From Bryobacter aggregatus MPL3 (GTDB lineage: Bacteria; Acidobacteriota; Terriglobia; Bryobacterales; Bryobacteraceae): a stretch of 64,000 bases of DNA. The DNA lies in the NCBI RefSeq assembly GCF_000702445.1, contig NZ_JNIF01000003.1, forward strand, positions 3,720,001-3,784,000, in the 5' to 3' direction. Below, piece after piece: positions 26,529 to 33,448 of this stretch. The notes beneath the pieces were generated by a model. That model saw only the letters and a list, made by a program, of their open reading frames with translations. It had not been told where the DNA came from and ran no database searches. A program made the translations under genes and the position numbers. Within the stretch, counting starts at the first letter, position 1. Each line of letters starts with the position of its first letter.

Positions 26529-27395
26529 CAGACCGGAGGCTTCAAACTCGCTTTGTCCACGGACGCGGTTGCGGCGTCCGGGCCACTCCAGACGCATGTC
26601 CTTTGAGACTTCGTCGAGCATCTCGACAGTGCAGACCTTGGTTTCTTCGGCAAAGGCGGCCAGCAGCATGTTGTCGCAAACCGCATTGATCAGGCGTGGG
26701 ATGCCTTGGGTGCGGAGATGAATTTCAGCAAGCAACGGTTCCGGAAAGATCGTCTGGTTCTCAATTCCGGCGTGGACCAGACGGGAGTCGATATACTCGC
26801 TTGATTCCTTCAGCGTCAGGGGTTGCAATCCGCAGCGCAGGACGATGCGTTGCTTGAGCTGCCGCAGATTCGGCGCGTCCAGCTTGCGGTCGAGTTCCGG
26901 TTGTCCGCTGAGGATGATCTGCAGGAGTTTGCCGATGCGTGGATTTTCGAGGTTGCCGAGAAGACGAATTTCTTCGAGCACATCCCATTCGAGATTATGT
27001 GCCTCATCGACAATGAGGACGCTGGTACGGCCTTCGTTGGCTTGCTGGATCAGCAGTTGATTGAGTGCAAAGAGGACTTCGGTTTTCGAGTTGCGCTGGC
27101 AGCGGAGATCAAGATCGTAGGCGATCATCTCAAAGAACTGCTCGGAAGTGATGCGGGAGTTGAAGATAAAGGCAAACTCAACGCCAGCTTGTTCGAGATA
27201 GTCGCGCAGGCATTCGAGCATCGTCGTCTTACCTGTGCCGACCTCGCCGGTGAGAACGATGAAACCCTTCCGGGATTGCACGCCATAGATCAGGTTGGCC
27301 AGCGCCTCTTCATGTTGCGGGCTCCGATAGAGGAACGATGGATCGGGGCTGAGATTGAAAGGGTTTTCTTTAAGACCAAAAAATCCGTTGTACAT
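26514..27395 (-). CDS. ExeA/TniB-like AAA+ ATPase, last gene of the type III cas operon
   Basis: A 293-residue soluble ATPase. The N-terminal signature MYNGFFGLKENPFNLSPDPSF is that of the ExeA/GspA family. Walker A GEVGTGKTT is at residues 50-58, Walker B VLIVDEAHNL at about 126-135, sensor-1 ILSGQPEL near 161, and the C-terminal winged-helix segment RTQGIPRLINAVCDN near 228. No peptidoglycan-binding or membrane segment is present. Its ATG is directly adjacent to the csm5 stop (TAA then ATG), so it is translated with the cas genes. Relatives serve type II secretion, PEP-CTERM/exopolysaccharide systems or Tn7-like transposition (TniB/TnsC). Which of these, if any, applies here is open. Confidence 0.85.
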   Translation of the reverse strand: MYNGFFGLKENPFNLSPDPSFLYRSPQHEEALANLIYGVQSRKGFIVLTGEVGTGKTTMLECLRDYLEQAGVEFAFIFNSRITSEQFFEMIAYDLDLRCQRNSKTEVLFALNQLLIQQANEGRTSVLIVDEAHNLEWDVLEEIRLLGNLENPRIGKLLQIILSGQPELDRKLDAPNLRQLKQRIVLRCGLQPLTLKESSEYIDSRLVHAGIENQTIFPEPLLAEIHLRTQGIPRLINAVCDNMLLAAFAEETKVCTVEMLDEVSKDMRLEWPGRRNRVRGQSEFEASGLSQGD

Positions 27396-28484
27396 TTATG
27401 AACCTATCCATTCCAAGTGGATCCAGCCTGGCAGGGCGGCGGGCGTATTTTCAAGGTAAACGACGCGGCGAGTCTTCGGGAAGGGAAGGCCCGTTGCAAT
27501 CGCCGAGGCATAGAAAGGCATCCGCTTCAGAACATCGCGATAGGCTGTATCGGAGGTTTCGCCAAGAGCAGCTTTTGAGGCGAAGCCTCCGCCCCAGCCA
27601 ATCTGGAGCAGGCAGCCGCGTTTGGCGCCACGAATCGCTTCGAGGCGTTTTTCGAGTTCTGTGAGGATCTGGTTCAGGATCGGAAGACCGCTGCGCTCTG
27701 CGTACTGTTTCTGAATCGCAAGCTGGTTGGCGGCCCAGAGATTGGCGGCACTGCTTAAGGTGTCATGCGTCACCGCGTGACGGGAGAGGGGCTTGTCTTT
27801 CCAGGCGCCTTCAAAGAGCGTGCCGGGGACGGCCATCTCCGCAAAGGTGGGGGCTGGTTTCCAATCGACACCAAAGGCATCGCCCTTCTTCACCAACTTC
27901 GCCGTGCGGGTGAGGTAGACCCGGAAGCTTTCCGCAGGGACGGGCTTGGAATCGCTGACCGCGACGGCCCGGAGCTTATCGTTGCCTCGTTGGCCCAAGG
28001 CAAGATTCTCTTCCGCTTGGGCTGCATAGCGAAAGCCACGTTCCTGCTCAAACTGCTGGTTCCACTTCTCGAAGATCTTCGGCTTCTTCTCTGACCATGC
28101 TTTGTGGACCAGAGCCGTGCGGAGAGCGCCGCGCAGGGCGCTGCCGGGAAGATAATGGCCACTCGGACCATTGAGGAAGGTGGGGATGAACAGATCGCGG
28201 GCAAAGGCGCGGTCCCAAATGGGAGAGTACGCCGGACTCTCAAAAGGAATGCGGCGCAAGGCTGCACTTTGGGCGAGGCCGCCCCAGTTCTGGAAGTCGA
28301 ACTTTTCGGCCTTGCGGAGCTGGGTGAGATAGCCCTCAAAGACAGGCCGCTTGGCCATCATGGCAAAGATCTTGTCCTGGTCCAGCACGTTGACGTGATC
28401 TTTCCAGACCATGTAATCGATGGGAGACAAAGCCTGACCGTCACCAACTAGAGTTGGCGTGAGGATGGTCGCGCGGTATTTCAC
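27396..28484 (-). CDS. csm5: Type III-A CRISPR RAMP protein Csm5-like
   Basis: A 362-residue RAMP protein starting with GTG (MKYRATILTPTLVGDG). Csm5 hallmarks are the N-terminal strand with LTPTLVGDG, YLPGSALRGALRTALV (the conserved Gly-Ser-x-x-Arg-Gly motif, about residue 112), and the C-terminal FPKTRRVVYLENTPAALPGWI, matching the Csm5 pattern PKTR...LP-GW. In known complexes Csm5 caps the crRNA 3' end. The gene begins one base after the csm4 stop, and the ATPase gene begins one base after its own stop. Confidence 0.85.
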   Translation of the reverse strand: MKYRATILTPTLVGDGQALSPIDYMVWKDHVNVLDQDKIFAMMAKRPVFEGYLTQLRKAEKFDFQNWGGLAQSAALRRIPFESPAYSPIWDRAFARDLFIPTFLNGPSGHYLPGSALRGALRTALVHKAWSEKKPKIFEKWNQQFEQERGFRYAAQAEENLALGQRGNDKLRAVAVSDSKPVPAESFRVYLTRTAKLVKKGDAFGVDWKPAPTFAEMAVPGTLFEGAWKDKPLSRHAVTHDTLSSAANLWAANQLAIQKQYAERSGLPILNQILTELEKRLEAIRGAKRGCLLQIGWGGGFASKAALGETSDTAYRDVLKRMPFYASAIATGLPFPKTRRVVYLENTPAALPGWIHLEWIGS

Positions 28485-29663
28485 TTAGTTGTCCTCCTCG
28501 ACGTAGCGTGGCTCTTCGACAATCGTGGGCTGCTCCACGATATTAGCCTCTTCGACGATAATCGGGTCGGTGAGATAGATATCGGCAAGAACCGGAGCTT
28601 CTTCCGCGACGGGTTTGGCCGCCACTTCAACCTTGGCGGGAGGAAGCGGCATCTGGAAGCTGGGTGCTTTCCAGGGAATGGCCGTCGCGACGGCAAAGCC
28701 GGCACGCCATACCGGATGCGCAAAACCCTCGGGGGCCACGTCGACCGCGGCGCCGATCGGAGCAGTGGCTGTGACCAGCACTCCGCCCTCGCGCACCATA
28801 TTCAGACTCTTCTTTTCGGCGCCCCAACCGGCAGTGGATTCCACACGGCCGTTGCGGCGCTTCAGTTCGTAGTAGCCGCTCTTCCAATCGATGGCGTCTG
28901 TAGCCGCGGGCACGTAGGTGCTGAGCAGCCAGTAGGCGGAGTTCGGTGTCTCTGGATCGGGTGCGTTGTCGAGAATCAGGTGGGGCCAGGATCCATGTTG
29001 GAATTCTGGTGCTTCGGCGCGGCCCCAACCGCGAGCCCGCTCGCCTCCAAAGCCCGTGTCTGCCAGCAGACGGAAGGCCGCTTTCACCAGAGATTCCCAA
29101 CGCAGTTTTGCTGTGTCATCGGAGAAGAGGGCGGAGAGCCAGAGCCCGACGCCCTGGTTGAATTCGATGCAACCACTGAGGAAGGCTTCGCCGCTCACGC
29201 CCGTATTGCGATCGACCGGTGCGGTGCTGCGCGTCCGTTCCCGGAACGGTGTTTGCGAGCCAGCAGGAAGCAGACAGCCTGTGATGCCGTCGACTTCCCA
29301 GCGGTCTTCGCGGAAGGCTTGACCGGCCAGCAGTTCATCAATCACACTGAGCGGAATGAGCCGCGCCGCCTGCCAGTTCATCTTCGAGGTGGCTTGTGCC
29401 GGCGGCCAGAGCGTCACCGGCGCCGGTGCATAGAGCTGGCGCCCAAAGAACGGGAACATCGAGCTGAAGCGGACTGCTGGACGCTCGCTGGTCGCAGTTG
29501 CAGCCAGCCAGGCATCCAACTCCCCGAGCTGGGCCATGGCCTGGGTGACCGCGCTAAAGACGCGGTCAGACGGAAAAGTAGCCGAGAGCTCGTCGTGACG
29601 CCCGGTGTCGCCGGCAATGCGCCAGGGCCCGGTAGGCCGGAGGCGAATGAGCAGCGCAGACAT
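28485..29663 (-). CDS. csm4: Type III-A CRISPR RAMP protein Csm4-like with acidic tail
   Basis: A 392-residue RAMP protein; Csm4 is usually nearer 300. The core starts MSALLIRLRPTGPWRIAGDTG with FPSDRVFSAVTQAM, and carries the Gly-rich loop GFGGERARGWGRAE (about residue 205). Csm4 holds the crRNA 5' handle and contacts Cas10. Two oddities: the protein is long overall, and residues 345-392 form a low-complexity acidic Val/Glu/Pro tail (EEAPVLADIY, IIVEEANIVEQ, IVEEPRYVEEDN). The start overlaps the csm3 stop as TAATG. Confidence 0.82.
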   Translation of the reverse strand: MSALLIRLRPTGPWRIAGDTGRHDELSATFPSDRVFSAVTQAMAQLGELDAWLAATATSERPAVRFSSMFPFFGRQLYAPAPVTLWPPAQATSKMNWQAARLIPLSVIDELLAGQAFREDRWEVDGITGCLLPAGSQTPFRERTRSTAPVDRNTGVSGEAFLSGCIEFNQGVGLWLSALFSDDTAKLRWESLVKAAFRLLADTGFGGERARGWGRAEAPEFQHGSWPHLILDNAPDPETPNSAYWLLSTYVPAATDAIDWKSGYYELKRRNGRVESTAGWGAEKKSLNMVREGGVLVTATAPIGAAVDVAPEGFAHPVWRAGFAVATAIPWKAPSFQMPLPPAKVEVAAKPVAEEAPVLADIYLTDPIIVEEANIVEQPTIVEEPRYVEEDN

Positions 29664-30490
29664 TAGGCCTCGAGCTTCTGGGTGATGTCAGAGACTTGGG
29701 CGCGCAGGGTGGCCAGATCGCTTGCCGCCGCTGCTTCGGTTTCCGCGCCGCCTTTATAGAAGGCTGCATTGCGCCAGGTGAGCTTCAGATTCGTAAAGCT
29801 GACGCGGCCGCTGCCACGGCTGCCGCCGCCGCCGAGGGTGTCATCCTCAAGCAGGCTCAGGCCCTGGATCAGGGTGCCGAGCAGTTCCTTATCTTCGGCG
29901 CAAAGAACATCAAGCACGATGCGCAGTTTGAAGCTGGCGCCAGCCGGAACGCGTTCGAGAGTGCGGGACTGGCTCTGGGCAGTGATGCGATCGATTGCCG
30001 ATTCGCTCTTCACTTCGGTGAGTTCGTCGTCGAGGCTCTCGCGCATCGCCGCGGTGATGCTGTCGAGATTCAGCGGCGCGTCCGAGATGCTGAGCCGGGC
30101 CGGTGTGATCGTCGCCTGGCCGAGCGCATCGCCTTCGACACGTTCCACACGTCCGGGGACGCGGCCAAAGAGCAGGCAGATCTCGTCGCTCGGGGAGTCG
30201 CTCGAATGGATGCGCACTTCCTGTCCCTTGCGCTTCGAAACATAGACCAACTGCTTTGGAGTCGCCAGACCCAGCGCCTGTTCGAGCAGCGAGCGCAGAC
30301 GGCCACGCAGACTGGAGCCGGGCACATAAGGACGGCCGAAGGCGTCTTTGACCACCGGGTTGTCGGCGCCGCCGATTTCGAGAGTGCCTTTGCCCGCGCC
30401 AATGTGGAGGCCGGTTTCGCAGACGAGATCGCCTTCAATGAGGAGCTTGCCAAGGAAGCTCAATTCAGTTTGTGCAGTGTGTGAACTCAT
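29663..30490 (-). CDS. csm3: Type III-A CRISPR backbone RAMP Csm3-like, catalytic Asp retained
   Basis: A 275-residue backbone subunit. It has CETGLHIGAGKGTLEIGGAD followed by NPVVKD, then YVPGSSLRGRLRSLLE. It aligns with Streptococcus Csm3, whose target-RNA-cleaving Asp33 lies in the I-D-x-P-V-I-K-D motif; the equivalent here is Asp43 in GGADNPVVKD. Also present are the IDRITAQSQSRTLERV segment and the glycine-rich DTLGGGGSRGSGRVSF loop. RNA cleavage every six bases is therefore plausible. The frame is open to 30706, but the start at 30490 is the sensible one; the extra 72 residues overlap csm2 in another frame. Confidence 0.9.
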   Translation of the reverse strand: MSSHTAQTELSFLGKLLIEGDLVCETGLHIGAGKGTLEIGGADNPVVKDAFGRPYVPGSSLRGRLRSLLEQALGLATPKQLVYVSKRKGQEVRIHSSDSPSDEICLLFGRVPGRVERVEGDALGQATITPARLSISDAPLNLDSITAAMRESLDDELTEVKSESAIDRITAQSQSRTLERVPAGASFKLRIVLDVLCAEDKELLGTLIQGLSLLEDDTLGGGGSRGSGRVSFTNLKLTWRNAAFYKGGAETEAAAASDLATLRAQVSDITQKLEA

Positions 30491-30503
30491 GGTTGGGGAT
30501 CCC

Positions 30504-31076
30504 TTATTCGTTGTAGGCGACGATGGCTTCAAACAAGTCGCGGAAGCGGTCATAGCCACGCTGGTCGTTCTTGCGCGTGACCTGGAGAAGGAGACGTTCG
30601 AGCACGTCGAGACTGCGCAGGCCGTGGCGGGCAATCGTATAGGCCAGGCGGGCACGGAGCATGACGAACTCGTGCTGGCGTTCTGTCTCGACGCTGCGGC
30701 AGGCACGGCGGACGGCGTTGTAGAAACGGCGCAGTTGCGAACGCGTACCCGAATCCATGTCGCGCAAACGGGCGACGATGGCGTGTGCCTGATTGTCGAG
30801 ATAGAGGCTATCAGCGATCAGCTTGTCGAGATCGATGTCGGGTGTGAAGTCGCCGAAGCGTGGGCCGCCGCCACCGCCGCCTGGGCGTGGGCCACGGTCC
30901 CCACCGGGTCTCGGACCACGGTCTCCTTCGGGTCTCGGGCCACGAGGACCACGATCGCCTCCCCCTTGCGGAGGACGATTTCCTTGGGGGCGTCTGTCCC
31001 CTTGTTGCTGCGGCTTCTGTTCCGTCTTCGGTTTTTCCGAGACCGGAGCTTCCTGCTTGATCGCTTCTTCCGACAT
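30504..31076 (-). CDS. csm2: Type III-A small subunit Csm2-like (Cas11) with Arg/Gly/Pro-rich N-terminal extension
   Basis: A 190-residue protein in two parts. Residues 1-73 are low-complexity and disordered: Glu/Lys/Gln-rich at first, then tandem DRGPRP-type repeats ending in a run of glycines (PRPGGGGGG). Residues 75-190 form a helical Csm2 domain with TRSQLRRFYNAVRRAC, FVMLRARLAYTIARHG and DRFRDLFEAIVAYNE, matching the small-subunit pattern in which a S/T-x-S-Q-L-R-K-F-Y helix is conserved. Its place between cas10 and csm3 is the canonical type III-A order. I know of no Csm2 with this kind of extension. Confidence 0.8.
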   Translation of the reverse strand: MSEEAIKQEAPVSEKPKTEQKPQQQGDRRPQGNRPPQGGGDRGPRGPRPEGDRGPRPGGDRGPRPGGGGGGPRFGDFTPDIDLDKLIADSLYLDNQAHAIVARLRDMDSGTRSQLRRFYNAVRRACRSVETERQHEFVMLRARLAYTIARHGLRSLDVLERLLLQVTRKNDQRGYDRFRDLFEAIVAYNE

Positions 31077-31092
31077 ACAGTAATTCCTCGCG

Positions 31093-32466
31093 TTAAGCGT
31101 TGATCGAGATTCGGGTGAGTTCCAGGCCTACGCGGCCCGAAGGCCGGAGTCTGGTTTGGCCGGCATTCTTGCCGATAAATTCAGCAAGCAGCCGGTTGCG
31201 CGTGCGTTCAAAGTCACGCGATTCATTTTCGGTTTCGAGCGCGAGGCTCAATCGCCGGTAGAGTCGCCAGGGCCGTTCAAAACGGCCGGTCTTGCGCCGC
31301 AAACTCTGATACCCACTTTCCCGGAAGAAGGCGGAGAGCTCAGAGACGAATTGCGGGGATGCGCCATAGTTGCGGATCATCCGGAGGCAGAGCTCCCGGA
31401 TCTCCAGAGCATCGGGCAGTTGCTTCCAATCGAGGACGCGCCCGAACAGATAAATCGAATCCCGTGATGCCGCTTGTGCCAAGCGGAGCGATGCGCTGAC
31501 TTCAGCAACCGCAGCAGACTGCTCGCCTGCCGCGAGGGCGGCGGAAATGCTCTTGCCTTCCACCCCAGCCGTGTCGCTCAAGTTCACTTCCGCCATGGTC
31601 TGGAAAAGACGCTGGATCTCTTGCGCCACCTTCAGCAGCGCGTCGACCTCACCATATACTGTGAAGCCTTCGAGACCCGAATCGATGATGGCGACTTTGC
31701 CTGTGCAATCGGGAAGACGGAGCAGCAGCGTCTGGAGCTCGCCTGCGAAGAAGTTCTTATAAAGGTGATTCAGCCGGAGATGCTCTTCAACCGTGGTCGC
31801 GCGACGGAGACGAATCTCCAGGGCGTCGACGGCAATCTTCATCGCTGCACCCTTGCGGCGCTTGAGTGCGCTCAGGTCGAGATGCGCATTCCAGGGCAGA
31901 GCATCGGCCTCATAGCCAAGCTTGTAGTTGAATTTCGATTCGCCAAACACGAAGCGGGTTGGCATGGCATCATCGACGCCAATCGAGGTAGCCGTTGGCG
32001 CTGCCTGCGCGAGTTGGACAAAGTAGTCCTGGTCTGCGCTGTTGTGCTTGGGCGTCGAGGCGAGGAACGAATCGGCTGTGGCCTTGGTGCCCATCCCACG
32101 CTTCATCTCTTCAAAGAGACGCTTGCGGACCACGGACCAATCTCCGAGATTCTCGGTGATTGCGAAGTTCAGTTCGAGTTCCCCTTCACAAAGCTCCTCG
32201 AGTTGCTGCGCGGCCAGGCGGAGGAAATCTTCCGCTCTGCTCTGGAATTCCTGGGGGACTAGGAGGAGAAAGGAGGAGCCACTCGAGGCACCGAGCAGCA
32301 TCTTGGAGAGACCGAGGTGATCCAGCAGCGCACGTGGAATCACTTCGCCGGCGAGGCTCAGATAAAGGTGGCGTCCGAGGAGTTCAGCACTGTTGCGTCC
32401 GGCGAGTGGGCGTAGAAATTCGCCTTTTGGCGAAATCTTCCCTTCAACAAAAATCTGGATCGACAT
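31093..32466 (-). CDS. cas10: Reduced Cas10/Csm1-like large subunit: no HD domain, altered cyclase site
   Basis: A 457-residue protein; canonical Csm1 is about 750-850. The HD nuclease domain is absent: it starts at the first palm-like domain (MSIQIFVEG; GRNSAELLGRHLYLSLAGEV; SGSSFLLLVPQ). The second palm region is recognisable, but its DVDNLG motif reads AVDALE (213-218) and the GGDD motif reads SGLEGFTVYG (263-272), losing the metal-binding aspartates. No CxxC zinc pairs occur. The C-terminal part has RDSIYLFGRVLDWKQLP and a helical domain like Csm1 D4. The start at 32466 is preferred over 32517. It is the first gene of the operon; the csm2 start is 16 bases after its stop. Predicted role is structural. 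Confidence 0.78.
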   Translation of the reverse strand: MSIQIFVEGKISPKGEFLRPLAGRNSAELLGRHLYLSLAGEVIPRALLDHLGLSKMLLGASSGSSFLLLVPQEFQSRAEDFLRLAAQQLEELCEGELELNFAITENLGDWSVVRKRLFEEMKRGMGTKATADSFLASTPKHNSADQDYFVQLAQAAPTATSIGVDDAMPTRFVFGESKFNYKLGYEADALPWNAHLDLSALKRRKGAAMKIAVDALEIRLRRATTVEEHLRLNHLYKNFFAGELQTLLLRLPDCTGKVAIIDSGLEGFTVYGEVDALLKVAQEIQRLFQTMAEVNLSDTAGVEGKSISAALAAGEQSAAVAEVSASLRLAQAASRDSIYLFGRVLDWKQLPDALEIRELCLRMIRNYGASPQFVSELSAFFRESGYQSLRRKTGRFERPWRLYRRLSLALETENESRDFERTRNRLLAEFIGKNAGQTRLRPSGRVGLELTRISINA

Positions 32467-32479
32467 GGTATTGGTGGGT

Positions 32480-32510
32480 GCTGGGAGTTCCGCTCTCGGA
32501 AACTCCCAGC
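32480..32510 (-). promoter_or_regulatory. Stem-loop just upstream of the cas10 start
   Basis: A strong hairpin with arms GCTGGGAGTTTCCG and CGGAACTCCCAGC on the transcribed (minus) strand: ten continuous pairs, then three more after a one-base bulge, and a four-base loop. It lies 13 bases before the cas10 ATG and has no T-run after it, so it is not a classical terminator. It may control cas10 translation, protect the transcript end or serve as a processing site. It lies inside the alternative longer cas10 reading frame (to 32517). Confidence 0.5.
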
Positions 32511-32571
32511 CTAGCATATCCCCTGCGGTAAAACGGTCGATGCTGGGAATGTCCAGAATCGACCGGAACGG

Positions 32572-33348
32572 CTACTTTTGGGACCGGATGCGCTGCATCA
32601 GAAGGGCCAGGCCAGCGCCCATCAGAGCCCAGCTTCCAGGCTCGGGCACTCCTTCAAAATCAAAGGTGGTGCTGTTCCCACTGAAGGTGATGGTGACGTT
32701 GTCGATATAAGCATTGAAGACGTCCCCAGGAGATGCGGCGCCCACCGTAAAACGGATTGCCCCATAGTCCTTGTCTGTTGCCAATTTTGCATTCGGATGC
32801 AGCGCCAGGTAATTGCTGAGCGTGTTCACGTTCGCCCCTGGGCCGAAGTCGAAATCCGTCCAGAATCCTCCCGCGAAGACATTCCAGGTTTGCCATTGAT
32901 CGAGTACGGGCGCTCCCTGATTCGGAATGAGATTGCTGTAATCCGGGCGCTGGTATTCCGGCTCAAAATACAAAGCGTCATCGCTGGTGCCATCACCGTT
33001 CCAATCAATCCATATTTTTAAGTAAGTAAGCTGCGCGCCATTCCAGGAAGTTCCATAGGTAGAGTAACTGAGCCCCTGCAGATCGGATAGCAAGAGTCCG
33101 TCGTAACTATTGATTCCTGCATAGGTGAGGAGGCTGCCATCAGTTCCGGAATTGAGATTAAGGCTGCCAGATCCTAGTGGGGGAATATCCGGGCCTACGA
33201 CTAGTTTTACGCTTCCATCGCTCGTGAGGCTTTTGCCGTAGGTCCATCCTTGCGGATTGTTCGGATCCACGACAAGTGTCGCGGCGTTCGCTGTGAGAGT
33301 GAGTGCTAGTAAGGATAGGCCGATTTGTCTCGAAAACAAAAGTATCAT
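32572..33348 (-). CDS. PEP-CTERM sorting-domain protein
   Basis: A 258-residue exported protein. A signal peptide (MILLFSRQIGLSLLALTLTANA) precedes a beta-rich body with Asp/Asn/Gly motifs (WIDWNGDGTSDDALYF, possibly calcium-binding). The C-terminus is a typical PEP-CTERM tripartite signal: VPEPGSWALMGAGLALLMQRIR, that is a PEP motif, a hydrophobic helix and a basic end. Exosortase cleaves such proteins after the PEP motif and delivers them to the surface or exopolysaccharide. The function of the body is unknown. It precedes the cas operon on the same strand by about 105 bases. Confidence 0.88.
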   Translation of the reverse strand: MILLFSRQIGLSLLALTLTANAATLVVDPNNPQGWTYGKSLTSDGSVKLVVGPDIPPLGSGSLNLNSGTDGSLLTYAGINSYDGLLLSDLQGLSYSTYGTSWNGAQLTYLKIWIDWNGDGTSDDALYFEPEYQRPDYSNLIPNQGAPVLDQWQTWNVFAGGFWTDFDFGPGANVNTLSNYLALHPNAKLATDKDYGAIRFTVGAASPGDVFNAYIDNVTITFSGNSTTFDFEGVPEPGSWALMGAGLALLMQRIRSQK

Positions 33349-33448
33349 TTATACTCCTTGCTCTAGTTCGGGGGATCAGAGGGAGTATATTGATAAGTTT
33401 TAGAAATGTCGATGCGAGTTTGTACCAGAAGTTCCGGTACTAAGTTGG

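Noticed and set aside
28716-29666. Long plus-strand frame opposite csm4 (also 29696-30484 and 31474-32262 opposite csm3 and cas10)
   Set aside because: Antisense shadows of the cas genes; no motifs and no ribosome-binding sites, while the minus-strand products match known families.
30823-31083. Pro/Gly/Arg-rich plus-strand frames
   Set aside because: Complement of the repetitive N-terminal part of csm2; the repeats produce open frames on both strands.
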